The notes under the pieces are model-generated. The model searched no databases. It saw nothing but the letters and a program-made list of their open reading frames with translations, and had not been told where the DNA came from. 64,000 nt of DNA from Ignavibacteriaceae bacterium (GTDB lineage Bacteria; Bacteroidota; Ignavibacteria; Ignavibacteriales; Ignavibacteriaceae). The stretch is from the NCBI GenBank assembly GCA_013360295.1, contig JABWCL010000025.1, positions 1-64,000 of the forward strand. The letters run 5' to 3'. Of this stretch, positions 16,601 to 28,037 are shown in pieces (the stretch's first letter is position 1; every line of letters begins with the position of its first letter). A program made the position numbers and the translations under genes.

Positions 16601-19600
16601 AAAGACAGCAGCAGGCCTTATACGGATTCAGGCTACAAACAATCCTGATCTGATAGCTTTATCCCCCGGTGTTTTTAGGATTATCTCAAGCCGGCCTGAG
16701 ATCACACCTGCAGCCGCTGGTGAGCCGGTTTATGATCCTCCATCGGGTTCAAACGCGACAGTTTTCCGATTCAAGGTGATGTATCAAAGCGATGAGAACA
16801 AACCTCCTCGTATCGGTTTTCCCCGTGTTGTACTTGATTTTGACGGAGACGGAGTTATTGAATACGGTGAAGGTGAAGGCGCTTTCACGATGATGGAAGC
16901 GAACAGACTTGACCTCAATTATGCAGATGGTAAAATATTTATTCTTGAAAAAAATCTACCGGTTGGTAATAATCACAGACTCAAATTTGAATCGGTTGAT
17001 ACTGATGGGGACACCTCGTCCGGTTCTCAGCAGTTATTAAACTATTTTGCAGGTCCAAATGTTAGAACCTTGCCGAATATTTCTCTTTTCTCTGATGATC
17101 TCATCATAACCTCGTCAAACAACACTGTTGGTATGCCAACGAAAATCAAATTTTTTTGGAGGGTTTCTCCTTCGAATCAACCAATAACCGAGGATGTTAA
17201 ATTTGGTTTATATGTTGATGGTAATGTTGTTGATGAAGTAGTCTTTGCAGGGTTATATTCTCATACAGGGGAACATACATTCACATACACACCTCACTCA
17301 GCAGGGGTTAGGATCATCACCGTTAAGGCAGATGTCTTAAACGCTGTTGAAGAGTCAGTTGAATGGGATAATGAAGCTGGAACCACGGTTAGTATCGGCC
17401 CCAATCAGGTTAATTTAAATATTACTCAGACCGGCGGAGGCGATCCCGTACCGTTCACGGGGATGCCAAATACCGGATTCGATATAACCGGCACCTCTTA
17501 TTATCTTGGAATTTCCAACAAGCTTGAGTTGAATGACACATTAAAAGTAAAGGGTGGAAGGGTCACGGTTGCGGTGAATGGCAAAAATTATGTTGGGTAT
17601 ACAAATTCTGACGGTAAATATTCCGTGAACATTCCGGGACTGCCATCGGGTAGTTATCCGTATTCAGCAGTGATCTCTGACAATTTTCTGAGCGGCACAG
17701 TATTCGGTGACGTAGACATACTTAATCCGAATGCCGGAGGAGGCAATAATCAGTTTAAAGATGTCTCTCTCTCTGATCTGAATTTCTCCAAAACAAATCC
17801 AGTATCGGGAGAGAATACGATAATATCGGTCAAAACATCGAACACGGGCACCGAAACTTTGTCTAACGTACCGGTCTTTCTTTATGTGAATAATATCCTT
17901 AGGGACAGCTCGGTTACCGGAGTTCTGCAGCAGGGAGATCAGCAGTTATTAACTTTTACCCTTAACGTGCAAACGACCGGTGCAAATGAAATAAGAATAG
18001 TTGCAGATCCCCGGAATCAAATTGAAGAAATAAATAAAAACAACAATTTCCGGAACGGAATAATTACTGTTGAGCCGCTTTTACCTGATTTGGTTGTTTC
18101 GGATGTCAGTTACCCGGCGATACTGAAAATCAACCGGCCATTTATAATAAGAGCGAGAATTAAAAACACTGGCAACAGTCCTGTATCTACTCCGTTCTCT
18201 GTGATTTTTCAGGCAGGCGGTCAGAATTTTGGGCCTATTCTAATCCAGCAGCTTGGGGCAGGCATTGAAACTGAAGTTGAACAATCTGTGACTTTAAGCC
18301 AGCAGGGGAATATTGTTATCAGCGCTTTGGTTGATTCTGAGAATCAGATAAGTGAGGATAGCGAATTAAATAACAGGTTCGCAAGAATTGCAGAAATCAA
18401 ACCTTTGCTGCCGAATCTGGTCTTGAAACCAGGCAGTCTAACCCTGGTGCCCCCAAGGCCAGGGGCCGCAGACAGCATAAAATTCAGTGTCTCCGTAAAA
18501 AATGAGGGAGAAGTCAACTCACAGACTTCTGAACTCGAATTCAGTGTTAACGGCACTCAATTCAAAACAGTAATCCAGGTTTCTGGACTTAATGCCGGTG
18601 AGGAAACGGTAATTCAGTCAGTTACCCCTTTCATTAGCGGAATGCAGAGTGCGTTCACAGCATTAGCGAGGATAGATTTCCTTACGAATCAGGCGGAACT
18701 CTCGAAATCCGACAATATTGCCTCAACTGAATTCGTTACGGGTTCAGGCTCTGATCTTGCCATTGATTCATCCGGGAGCATCGTACCGGATATACTTTTT
18801 GTTAAGGCAGGTCAACAGGTAAATCTGAAAGCGCTTATCCGCAATGCCGGAGAAGTTGTAACCTCAGGAAAAGTAGAATTCTATTCTATTAATTCAGTGA
18901 TGCAAAGAAGCCTGATTAAGACTGTGCCAATACAACTTAATCCGGGTGAAAGTAATTTCACTGGCATAATTCCTTTTATCGTTCCCGCGTTACCTGTAAC
19001 TGTAAGCGCTAAAATAGTGAATACCCAACCGCAGGACGTTAACCTGACGAATAATGAAAATGTCAGAAGCTTCGGGGATATCCCGCCAGTGATAGCGGGG
19101 CTTGATTCTGTGAGTTTCAAAGAAGATTCAATGTTGGTATTGAATTTAGATAATTATGTTACTGATCCGGGAGATTCGCTAAATACACTGACCTGGAGTG
19201 TTGTTTCAAACGGAAATATCCTTGTTAGTCTCGATCAACAAACAAGGTTACTTGAACTTAAAGCGCCGCCCGATTACTACGGAACCGACAGCATCAGGAT
19301 ATCAGTCTCGGAAATCGGCGGTTCGGTAATTAGCAAATCAGTCTTTGTGAAAGTGGACCCGGTCATTGACTACCCCGGAGTACCGCAACCTTTATTCCCG
19401 TTGAGCGGAACCAGAGGCTTAATTTCGCCTGTTACCCTGACGTGGAATAAGAGTATAAAAACTGAATCATACCGTCTGCAACTCTCCTCAGACAGCCTGT
19501 TCAGTACGTTGATTATCAATGATTCGCTGATTACTGATACATCAAAGATAATCACTTCTGTTTCCGGATTTACACAGTATTACTGGAGGGTAAAGGGAAT

Positions 19601-22151
19601 TAACCAGGAGGCAGTTGGAGACTGGAGCGCCGTTTTTAATTTCAAGACTCTCGGCAATCCTTATGCAAGTAATCCTGTCACACCGGTAAATAATTCGGTA
19701 AATCAGCCAATCAATACGCTTACATTTATGTGGACTAAAGCCAAAGAGCGGATTGAAACTATCCAGAGGTATCAGTACCAATTGGCAAATGATACTTCAT
19801 TTGCTTCAATTGTTGTGAATGATACCACACTGACTGATACTATGAGAACAGTAAGTAACCTCGATTACCTCACCAATTACCACTGGAGAGTTCGAGCTTC
19901 GAACGAAACTGGCTGGGGTGACTGGAGTGAAAGCTGGTCATTTACGACGATCATAGAAAAGCCGGCTTTACCTCTTCTCGCTCAGCCGGGTAATAATTCC
20001 ACTATGCAGATTCAGCCGGTTACGGTTAGCTGGAATAAGTCTGCCAGATCTGAAAAATATACTTTGCAGGTGAGTGATAACCCTGCATTTGCAACACTTA
20101 TTGTTAACGATACAACACTGGGTTCAGGCGATACATCAAGAGCGCTGCCCCAACTGGTTTCTCCTCAGACATATCACTGGAGAGTGAAAGCACGAAATAC
20201 AGGAGGGGAAAGTGATTACTCTGCCGTATGGAATTTCCGCACACTAGGATTGCCTCTTACGGTAACTCCTGTTCAGCCGGCAGAAAACAGTGTAAATCAA
20301 CCTACAGCCAGCCTCAGCTTCATTTGGAGAAAGGCAGGAGAGCAGACACTTATAACATCGAAGGGTGCGGGAAGCAAAAAACAATCCAGAGGCGACGGGG
20401 AAGAAGAAACATCAGTCAGTAGAAACAGCAGCAGCGCTAAAGGTGCAAGAATGAATGGCTCATCCGGATCGGTTACTGAAGGAGGAGAGAATATTTTAAG
20501 GTACTGGCTGCAGGTGAGTAATGATACTTCAGGAAGTAATTTCTTTTTTAACGACAGCACACTTACTGACACAGTTAAGAATCTTTCCGGTCTTGCATAC
20601 TCCACAGATTACTACTGGAGGGTGAAAGCGCAGAACGAAACAGGCTGGGGAGGCTACTCCCAGTGGATAAAGTTCAGGACGATCGTTCAGAAACCCGGTG
20701 TTGTGGTTCTCGCAGCTCCTCAGAACAATGCTCAGGGGCTTGTTAATCCGGTTACATCCACCTGGAACAAAAGCCTCAGGGCCGAGGGATACAAACTACA
20801 GGTTTCTGCGGATTCTCTCTTCGCAACTACTCTGGTGAATGACAGTACAATTACTGATACAAGTAAAATACTTCCGGCTTTAGCAAACTTCACTCGATAC
20901 TATTGGAGAGTGAAGGCGTACAATGTTGGCGGAGAAGGTGAATGGAGCAGTGAATTCAGTTTCAGGACGCTTGGCAATCCTTATGCAAGCAATCTTGTTT
21001 CACCCGCGAATCAGTCGGTCAATCAGCCTGTAAACGGACTTGTCTTTAAGTGGAACAAACCGGCAGAGAGAAGAGAGGATTTACTCGGCTATCACTATCA
21101 GTTGTCCTCTGATTCGCTCTTTGCCGCGACGGTTATTAACGATACAACACTTGCAGATACAATAGTAACAGTTAATGACTTAACCAACCTTACGACCTAC
21201 TACTGGAGAGTAAGAGCAAAGAATCAGGCGGGCTGGGGTGACTGGAGTGATAAATGGTCCTTAAAAACAATTGTATCCAGCCCGGGTCAGGTGACTCTTG
21301 TTTCTCCCGCGAACAACTCCACCGATCAGGCTCTAAGGCCTCAGTTCGGATGGAACAGAATACAGGTTGCCGAAAGATATCGCTTTGAACTTGCCGCGGA
21401 TCAGAACTTCCAAAATATTGTGGTTCTTGACTCGGTGATGTCGGATACTGCTAGGAGCCTTACCTCAGACCTGAACTGGAACACAAAATATTATTGGAGA
21501 GTGAAGGCTGTAAATGTAGGGGGCGCTGGGAGTTACTCGGCTATATTTAATTTCACCACAAAGAAACAGCCCGTGGCTGCTCCTACAAATCTGCAGGCAA
21601 TTTGGCTGGCGAGCGGAAGAGTAAGACTTCACTGGAATGATAACTCCTCAAATGAGGCTGGTTTTATCCTTAGCCGTAAGACAGGTGATACTTTGTCCGC
21701 AAATCAGTTTGTTATTCTGACTACGCTTGACTCAGGCGCTACCGAAGCTTTTGATTCAACGGCACTTCAGACAACACTCTACACTTATATGATAACCGCA
21801 TATACTATTGATTCGATGTACGCTAACAGTAATATGGCAGTGATTCAGACGGGAACGGGAGTGAATGATGAACTCGCGGGCAGACCAACAGAATATCGGT
21901 TGCACCAGAACTATCCCAATCCGTTTAATCCAGGAACAACAATCCAGTATCAGATACCTGAAGCTGGATTTGTTACCCTGAAAGTATATGACCTGTTAGG
22001 GAACGAAGTGGCGGAACTAGTGAACGCTGAAAAGGAACCTGGTTACTATGAAGTGAAGTTCAACGCGGATAAACTTGCCAGCGGAGTATATCTTTACAAA
22101 CTGCAGGCAGGCAGTTTCTCTCAGACGAAAAAATTCTCACTGCTTAAATGA
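13683..22151 (+). CDS. Giant T9SS-secreted FN3/CARDB adhesin-like protein (2822 aa)
   Basis: A signal peptide (about 1-31, ending SSSLFPQ) precedes a beta-sandwich-like N-terminal domain (to about 205). Seven fibronectin-III-like domains follow (about 206-915), each with the strand YYWRVKAxN and ending WSxxFxFxT. Then come mixed beta domains with a Ca-type DFDGDGVIEYGEGEG loop, a carboxypeptidase-regulatory-like domain (about 1250-1350), four CARDB-like domains (about 1354-1800, typified by KNTGN/KNEGE), a cadherin-like domain (about 1800-1894), eight more FN3-like domains (about 1895-2732), and a type-A sorting domain (about 2733-2822) with QNYPNPFNPGTT and SGVYLYKLQAG. The sorting domain implies export by T9SS and surface attachment. 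Likely role: adhesion or surface scaffold. One FN3 unit (residues about 2220-2270) carries a polar, low-complexity insertion. It shares its FN3 pattern closely with the protein at 31089-36464. Confidence 0.9.
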   Translation: MINSGKELRIKFILPFQIVCFIIFLSSSLFPQYQVIGINSSGSNVISPEGPVKSDHNYSIFETIYGSGEIGREGTIERIAFGRNSYNGDHNYDNIKVYLKQVNAGSYPDNQPLDTSGFTLVYDGPYSSTEGWNWIPFTKHFYYNAQQNLGVLIIKSDSIGHGEANWYVNPSSTSKYSRSNHSNVSIPTSFAYTRNKRPSVLMLFRSSPTPPVLVSPLNNSVGLWNPISVKWEKSGGASRYWLQVSSDSLFLSQSTDIMVVNDSMVTDTTFLLPPETFYDGTKKIFWRVKAVNSLGATEWSPTYRFTIVGNPSVPEIARLVSPYNNSKGLVNPVDLKWRKSKRAEKYIIEIARDSLFSNIHKVDSVLAADTTYSINLPDYGITYYWRVKAKNISGEASAEVFKFKMLGNSYPVTLISPANASTQQPPSGLLLKWSKPVERIESILGYQLQVSVDSSFGVIDINDSTLTDTTKLVNGLDFPRKHFWRVRAKNLAGWGDWSAVWSFSTKIAIPHPPVLLRPQNYSTELWRPIDVYWRKISGANRYWIQVSNDSLFRNQYPLTVIVDDSMFTDTVKRMPDDLFWASGKTYYWRVKAMNELGSGEWSQVFRFTTRTQPAAPQLISPPNGVMGQPTSGVTLLWNSVIAGGTGYIVNYELEVATTPNFTWGTFVFQQFVSGTIRGLNNLAPQKKYYWRVRAWDEITNGIWSEVRSFTTMPTSLPPAPVPAWPQSNVNEMPLTVSLIWRSVPADNYQFQVATDSTFSSSIRNDSTIVDTTFLLTNLSGYTKYYWRVRATNLLGTSNWSQVFNFKTIGVPYAGTLVLPANNSVNVSPRNLIFKWTKPRERIEAIQRYQLQISYDSLFTTAVFDNSSIPDTMRTVNTILYGMNYFWRVRALNGAGWGDWSAYSRFSTVENIKITAPVGGDTLLSEKNYEIKWLPSIADTVRIEHSLDGGLTWQIISANYPAQSGKFIWRVPTVKTAAGLIRIQATNNPDLIALSPGVFRIISSRPEITPAAAGEPVYDPPSGSNATVFRFKVMYQSDENKPPRIGFPRVVLDFDGDGVIEYGEGEGAFTMMEANRLDLNYADGKIFILEKNLPVGNNHRLKFESVDTDGDTSSGSQQLLNYFAGPNVRTLPNISLFSDDLIITSSNNTVGMPTKIKFFWRVSPSNQPITEDVKFGLYVDGNVVDEVVFAGLYSHTGEHTFTYTPHSAGVRIITVKADVLNAVEESVEWDNEAGTTVSIGPNQVNLNITQTGGGDPVPFTGMPNTGFDITGTSYYLGISNKLELNDTLKVKGGRVTVAVNGKNYVGYTNSDGKYSVNIPGLPSGSYPYSAVISDNFLSGTVFGDVDILNPNAGGGNNQFKDVSLSDLNFSKTNPVSGENTIISVKTSNTGTETLSNVPVFLYVNNILRDSSVTGVLQQGDQQLLTFTLNVQTTGANEIRIVADPRNQIEEINKNNNFRNGIITVEPLLPDLVVSDVSYPAILKINRPFIIRARIKNTGNSPVSTPFSVIFQAGGQNFGPILIQQLGAGIETEVEQSVTLSQQGNIVISALVDSENQISEDSELNNRFARIAEIKPLLPNLVLKPGSLTLVPPRPGAADSIKFSVSVKNEGEVNSQTSELEFSVNGTQFKTVIQVSGLNAGEETVIQSVTPFISGMQSAFTALARIDFLTNQAELSKSDNIASTEFVTGSGSDLAIDSSGSIVPDILFVKAGQQVNLKALIRNAGEVVTSGKVEFYSINSVMQRSLIKTVPIQLNPGESNFTGIIPFIVPALPVTVSAKIVNTQPQDVNLTNNENVRSFGDIPPVIAGLDSVSFKEDSMLVLNLDNYVTDPGDSLNTLTWSVVSNGNILVSLDQQTRLLELKAPPDYYGTDSIRISVSEIGGSVISKSVFVKVDPVIDYPGVPQPLFPLSGTRGLISPVTLTWNKSIKTESYRLQLSSDSLFSTLIINDSLITDTSKIITSVSGFTQYYWRVKGINQEAVGDWSAVFNFKTLGNPYASNPVTPVNNSVNQPINTLTFMWTKAKERIETIQRYQYQLANDTSFASIVVNDTTLTDTMRTVSNLDYLTNYHWRVRASNETGWGDWSESWSFTTIIEKPALPLLAQPGNNSTMQIQPVTVSWNKSARSEKYTLQVSDNPAFATLIVNDTTLGSGDTSRALPQLVSPQTYHWRVKARNTGGESDYSAVWNFRTLGLPLTVTPVQPAENSVNQPTASLSFIWRKAGEQTLITSKGAGSKKQSRGDGEEETSVSRNSSSAKGARMNGSSGSVTEGGENILRYWLQVSNDTSGSNFFFNDSTLTDTVKNLSGLAYSTDYYWRVKAQNETGWGGYSQWIKFRTIVQKPGVVVLAAPQNNAQGLVNPVTSTWNKSLRAEGYKLQVSADSLFATTLVNDSTITDTSKILPALANFTRYYWRVKAYNVGGEGEWSSEFSFRTLGNPYASNLVSPANQSVNQPVNGLVFKWNKPAERREDLLGYHYQLSSDSLFAATVINDTTLADTIVTVNDLTNLTTYYWRVRAKNQAGWGDWSDKWSLKTIVSSPGQVTLVSPANNSTDQALRPQFGWNRIQVAERYRFELAADQNFQNIVVLDSVMSDTARSLTSDLNWNTKYYWRVKAVNVGGAGSYSAIFNFTTKKQPVAAPTNLQAIWLASGRVRLHWNDNSSNEAGFILSRKTGDTLSANQFVILTTLDSGATEAFDSTALQTTLYTYMITAYTIDSMYANSNMAVIQTGTGVNDELAGRPTEYRLHQNYPNPFNPGTTIQYQIPEAGFVTLKVYDLLGNEVAELVNAEKEPGYYEVKFNADKLASGVYLYKLQAGSFSQTKKFSLLK

Positions 22152-22227
22152 TTGGTGAAAGGGGGAAAGAAAAAAGTACAGGTAATCCTGGAAAAATTAC
22201 TTTATCTAAAAAGCCAACGCTGTTTAG

Positions 22228-22254
22228 GCCCGGAAGAAAAATTTTCTGCCGGGC
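22228..22254 (+). terminator. GC-clamped hairpin after giant gene
   Basis: GCCCGG and CCGGGC enclose AGAAAA-A-TTTTCT, giving an almost continuous stem of about 13 pairs with one A-G mismatch. It lies 77 bases past the stop of the giant gene. There is no U-tract after it, so it may act as an mRNA 3' end structure or a weak terminator. Confidence 0.5.
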
Positions 22255-22467
22255 ATTCACTATAGAGTGGGTTTTCCTGATAAAATAACCCCGCGAATTA
22301 GTGGTGGAAATGATTAAGGTAAACCCCTGAATGAACCGCGGCGGGACACCATTCCTCCTCTCCTTTTGAATACAATTATCTGAGAAAAGGAGGGACTAAA
22401 ACCAGATGAATGATACCGGATGAAAATCTTCTCCGGTTTGCTGAATTTCCCCGTACCGGCTGCTCAA

Positions 22468-22505
22468 ACAAAAAAATCCCCTGTGAGTAAAACCAACAGG
22501 GGATT
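22468..22505 (-). terminator. Intrinsic terminator of the VOC-SRPBCC pair
   Basis: AATCCCCTGT (22475-22484) and ACAGGGGATT (22496-22505) form a perfect 10-bp stem with an 11-base loop. On the minus strand it is followed by a run of T (plus-strand A-run 22470-22476). It lies 46 bases downstream of the SRPBCC stop. Confidence 0.85.
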
Positions 22506-22551
22506 AAACATTAATGTTTTATCATAATTTTTCTCAATTAATCAATTGCAT

Positions 22552-22977
22552 TTAAGACTCACAGTAATTTTTGAAATTATTCAAAATCATCTGCCACCCC
22601 TGCTGCTGGAGTTCCCTTGAATTAATACTCTCGGGATCGAAAGTTTCCGTGACGATTGTTTTATTGTCCGCGGTTTCAAATCTCAGGGTAACTTTCCTTC
22701 CGTCGGCAATTTCATATTCAATTGTTTTATGAGGCTCGATCAGTTTATATTCCCCCTCAAAATCAAATCCCATACTCCCGTCTTTTGCTTCCATCCTCCA
22801 GTTTAATTTGCCCCCGGGACGCAGATCATTTTCGGCGCGCGGGCAGCACCAGTCATCGCCCGCGAAGTTCCAGTTAACAATATGCTCCGCTTTAGTCCAC
22901 TTTTCCCATACATCAGCTAGACCGGAATTAATTCTGACTTCTACTGTAATAGGTTCGGATGAGTTTACTGTGCTCAT
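22552..22977 (-). CDS. SRPBCC/AHSA1-type protein
   Basis: A 141-residue START/SRPBCC-fold protein of the activator-of-Hsp90 (AHSA1)-like group: ITVEVRINSGLADVWEKWT at the N-terminus, then WNFAGDDWCCPRAENDLRPG, GFDFEGEYKLIEPHKTIEY and WQMILNNFK at the end. Such proteins bind small hydrophobic ligands; many bacterial members have no known role. The frame is open 38 codons further upstream, inside the VOC gene, but AGGAGAAGGTATAAT precedes the ATG at 22977, so that start is chosen. It begins one base after the VOC stop, a coupled pair often seen for these two families. Confidence 0.85.
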   Translation of the reverse strand: MSTVNSSEPITVEVRINSGLADVWEKWTKAEHIVNWNFAGDDWCCPRAENDLRPGGKLNWRMEAKDGSMGFDFEGEYKLIEPHKTIEYEIADGRKVTLRFETADNKTIVTETFDPESINSRELQQQGWQMILNNFKNYCES

Positions 22978-22978
22978 A

Positions 22979-23416
22979 TTATACCTTCTCCTGACAATTG
23001 AACATCCACTGTACTCCGTATTTATCCGTGCAGCTTCCATAGTAGTCGCCCCAGAACATTTCCTGAAGATCCATTTCGATCTTTCCGCCATCGGCTAATT
23101 TATCAAATAGCGCTTTTGTTTCACCGCGTGTATCCGGGGAAAGCATTATATAAACGTGATTACCAAAATTGACTTTGAATCCCATTGATTCCGGCGCGTC
23201 GCTGCCCATAAGGAGATGGCCGCCGAGAATGGGAAGCGCTGTATGCATAATCATATTTTTAGTATCCTCCGGAAGCGGCGGCATTCCTTCCTGCGGGGGC
23301 ATTGACCCGAACCGGACCGGCTCGGCAACAAACTCTCCGCCGAAAACGGATTTGTAAAAATTAAATGCTTCCTCGGTGTTGCCGGGGAAATTAAGATATG
23401 TACTTACTGCTGACAT
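22979..23416 (-). CDS. VOC-family (PhnB-like glyoxalase-fold) protein
   Basis: A 145-residue vicinal-oxygen-chelate-fold protein of the PhnB/DUF1428-like group: STYLNFPGNTEEAFNFYKSV at the N-terminus, GGEFVAEPVRFG, HTALPILGGHLLMGSD in the middle and EMFWGDYYGSCTDKYGVQW near the end. Members are often annotated as 3-demethylubiquinone methyltransferase-like or glyoxalase-like, mostly without proven activity. The frame opens 24 codons further upstream, but those codons are not family-like, and AAGAGGC precedes the ATG at 23416. It is paired with the SRPBCC gene. Confidence 0.88.
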   Translation of the reverse strand: MSAVSTYLNFPGNTEEAFNFYKSVFGGEFVAEPVRFGSMPPQEGMPPLPEDTKNMIMHTALPILGGHLLMGSDAPESMGFKVNFGNHVYIMLSPDTRGETKALFDKLADGGKIEMDLQEMFWGDYYGSCTDKYGVQWMFNCQEKV

Positions 23417-23593
23417 AGCTGTGCCTCTTATTGAAATGAAAAAATGAAGGGGGAATATTAGAGAAATAATTCTTAAGTGCAAGTGCAAATATCAGTATGA
23501 GTATTTTATCTGAGATGAAACCCGGAATAGTGACTTTATGGCGGCATTTCATAACGGGAATTTTTCTGATCATAATTTCCGCTTTGTTCCCTA

Positions 23594-23630
23594 AAATAAA
23601 AAAAGGAGAGGAATTTGCAGCCTCTCCTTT
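23594..23630 (-). terminator. Intrinsic terminator of perR-katG
   Basis: AAAGGAGAGG (23602-23611) and CCTCTCCTTT (23621-23630) form a perfect 10-bp stem with a 9-base loop. On the minus strand a T-rich tract follows (plus-strand A-run from 23594). It lies 50 bases past the katG stop. Confidence 0.88.
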
Positions 23631-23680
23631 CAGAAATTAATCAGGCATCAGTTTAATGAGCCGGTATTAACATTTTGTTC

Positions 23681-25882
<2,202 letters not shown>

Positions 25883-25907
25883 TTATTCCTTTCAATTAAT
25901 TATTGGT

Positions 25908-26363
25908 TTAGCTATTGTTTTTAGTTTGTGGTTTATTCTGTTTACTTCTGTCAATTCTTTTCCGGTCACCTGTAACCTGAAGTGTAATTCCTCTTACGTT
26001 AAAGCCCGCGATCTTTTTTCTCTTGAAATATTCCGAGAGCAGATGATCAAGTTCTTCATCAATATAATCGGTAATCTCACCTGTCTGGCTGCAGTAGAGG
26101 TGGTGGTGGTTTTCAAGGATCGGGTCATAACGGGTAATCCCCTCATCGGTCATAACCTTTTTGATAATCCCCTTATTCACAAAGGCCTCAAGCGTTTTAT
26201 AAACCGTGCCGGGAGCAATATTAGGATGCTTCTTCCGGATATATGTAATGATGGTATCCGCGGTCGGATGCGAAACCATACTGCTTAACGCATCCATAAC
26301 CGCCACCCGCTGGGGCGTGATCTTCAGTCCTTTGGAGGATAATTTGTTTTTGTCGTTATACAT
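25908..26363 (-). CDS. perR: PerR-like Fur-family peroxide regulator
   Basis: A 151-residue Fur-family repressor. The winged helix contains ITPQRVAVMDALSS and APGTVYKTLEAFV. All five regulatory metal ligands of Bacillus PerR are present at a constant offset of five: H32, D80 (TRYDP), H86, H88 and D99. The Asp at 99 (Glu in Fur) supports a PerR-type peroxide sensor using His oxidation. The structural zinc site is missing: C91-S-Q-T replaces the first CxxC and no second CxxC occurs in the C-terminus, which ends in a lysine- and asparagine-rich tail. It lies directly upstream of katG, and two palindromes lie just before its start. Confidence 0.88.
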   Translation of the reverse strand: MYNDKNKLSSKGLKITPQRVAVMDALSSMVSHPTADTIITYIRKKHPNIAPGTVYKTLEAFVNKGIIKKVMTDEGITRYDPILENHHHLYCSQTGEITDYIDEELDHLLSEYFKRKKIAGFNVRGITLQVTGDRKRIDRSKQNKPQTKNNS

Positions 26364-26369
26364 ATATCA

Positions 26370-26402
26370 ATTCTTAAATAAGAATAATTCTTACTTAAGA
26401 TA
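26370..26402 (-). promoter_or_regulatory. Tandem PerR-box-like palindromes and promoter of perR-katG
   Basis: ATTCTTA-AA-TAAGAAT (26370-26385) is a perfect palindrome, and TCTTA-CT-TAAGA (26389-26400) is a second, in the same helical region, 6 to 40 bases before the perR ATG. Both resemble the 7-1-7 AT-rich PerR/Fur box. On the minus strand a TTG (26422-26424) is followed after 19 bases by TATCTTAA (26395-26402), an imperfect match to the Bacteroidota TAnnTTTG element, so the second palindrome would cover the -7 region. This supports autorepression. Confidence 0.7.
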
Positions 26403-26622
26403 AAAGTAAAATTGGAATTAACAAAATTTGTTTTGCTTTTCACCAGCCAATGACCAGAGGAACGGACGTGGCTTGCGTTAAGGCGGACAGAGCTCAAGGG
26501 AAGACAGGGCTAATCGTTTCGCGCTTAGATTAAAAATTATATCCGTACTAAATAAATTCTTTCTTTCTATTCTCTCAATTTTCAACTAAATTTTCGGAAT
26601 AAATTTTTATTAATCCGGAGTA

Positions 26623-28017
26623 ATGATGCAATACAGAACTGAAACCGATACTATGGGACAAATTCAAGTCCCGTCTGATAAATACTATGGCGCGCAGACC
26701 GCCAGGTCACTGATGAACTTTAAGATCGGCGGGGAGACTATGCCGGTACCTCTGATCAGGGCGTTCGGTATCCTGAAGAAAGCCGCCGCGCTTACCAACC
26801 AGGAATTGGGTATCCTGCCGAAGGAAAAGGCTGACCTGATAGTGAAAGCAGCAGATGAAGTGATTGAGGGTAAACTGGCGGATCATTTCCCGCTTGTTGT
26901 ATGGCAGACCGGCAGCGGCACGCAGACCAATATGAACGTCAATGAGGTTATCTCCAACCGAGCGATTGAAATGACGGGCGGCACGATGGGAAGCAAAAAA
27001 CCGATCCACCCGAATGACGACGTTAACAAAGCGCAAAGCAGCAACGATACTTTCCCGACTGCTATGCATATCGCCGCCGTGGAGGAGGTATTCGCGCAGC
27101 TGATCCCGATGGTTACAAAACTGCGCGACGCGCTGGATAAAAAAGCAAAAGAATTTGACCCGATCGTTAAGATCGGAAGGACCCACCTGATGGACGCGGT
27201 TCCCCTTACGCTGGGACAGGAATTCGGCGGATACGTCCAGATGCTTACCGCGGGACTGGAAAGAATTGACGCCGCCCTGCCACGCCTCTATGAACTCGCG
27301 CTGGGAGGCACAGCTGTGGGCACCGGATTAAACACCCATCCCGAATTCGCTGAAAAAGCAGCCGCAAAAATAAGCGAACTCACCGGAAAGAAATTTGTCA
27401 GCGCACGTAATAAATTCGAGGCGCTCGCTACACACGACGCCCTCGTCGAGTTCCACGGTGTTCTTAAGACTCTCGCCGCTTCGCTGATGAAGATAGCCAA
27501 CGATATCCGCTGGCTTGGCTCAGGGCCGAGATGCGGGCTTGCCGAACTTCTCCTCCCCGAAAACGAACCGGGGTCTTCAATCATGCCGGGCAAAGTCAAT
27601 CCCACTCAGTCCGAAGCAATGACTATGGTCTGCGCGCAGGTATTCGGCAATGATGTCGCGGTAAACTTCGGCGGCGCAATGGGCAACTTTGAACTGAACG
27701 TATTCAAACCCGTAATAATTTATAATGTACTTCAGTCAATTAAACTGATCGCGGATGCCTGCGACAGTTTCACGGAGCACTGCGTTGACGGAATTGTTCC
27801 GAACACGGAGATGATAAAGAAACACCTCAGCAACTCCCTTATGCTTGTAACTGCTCTGAATCCGCATATCGGCTATGACAACGCGGCTAAGGCTGCCAAA
27901 AAAGCACACAAGGAAAACACCACACTGAAACAGGCTGTTGTTGAACTTGGGCTGCTGACCGAAGAGCAGTTCGATAAGTTTGTCCGCGCTGAGGATATGA
28001 TCAAACCGGGTTTGTAA
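26623..28017 (+). CDS. fumC: Fumarate hydratase class II
   Basis: A 464-residue class II fumarase that interconverts fumarate and L-malate in the citric acid cycle. It is an oxygen-stable, iron-free homotetrameric enzyme of the aspartase/fumarase superfamily. The superfamily signature [11 protein letters not shown] lies at residues 317-327 (catalytic Ser in the SS pair), with [14 protein letters not shown] at about 96, [11 protein letters not shown] at about 139 and the catalytic His in [10 protein letters not shown] (H188). Two ATGs occur at 26623 and 26626; either could be used. The gene stands alone and is followed by a strong intrinsic terminator. Confidence 0.96.
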   Translation: MMQYRTETDTMGQIQVPSDKYYGAQTARSLMNFKIGGETMPVPLIRAFGILKKAAALTNQELGILPKEKADLIVKAADEVIEGKLADHFPLVVWQTGSGTQTNMNVNEVISNRAIEMTGGTMGSKKPIHPNDDVNKAQSSNDTFPTAMHIAAVEEVFAQLIPMVTKLRDALDKKAKEFDPIVKIGRTHLMDAVPLTLGQEFGGYVQMLTAGLERIDAALPRLYELALGGTAVGTGLNTHPEFAEKAAAKISELTGKKFVSARNKFEALATHDALVEFHGVLKTLAASLMKIANDIRWLGSGPRCGLAELLLPENEPGSSIMPGKVNPTQSEAMTMVCAQVFGNDVAVNFGGAMGNFELNVFKPVIIYNVLQSIKLIADACDSFTEHCVDGIVPNTEMIKKHLSNSLMLVTALNPHIGYDNAAKAAKKAHKENTTLKQAVVELGLLTEEQFDKFVRAEDMIKPGL

Positions 28018-28037
28018 AAAACTTAGTTTAACTCCTT

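Larger units (their letters stand above)
22152..22551. other. Convergent intergenic region with two hairpins
   Basis: This gap separates the giant gene (plus) from the SRPBCC gene (minus). It holds a GCCCGG/CCGGGC hairpin at 22228-22254 and a perfect 10-bp hairpin at 22475-22505. No gene was seen. Confidence 0.6.

Noticed and set aside
17546-17745. Regulatory-like beta domain of the giant protein as a possible fourth cohesin
   Set aside because: The stretch (VTVAVNGKNYVGYTNSDGKY) fits a carboxypeptidase-regulatory-like domain and lacks the AFSL and ISNA strands of the cohesins.
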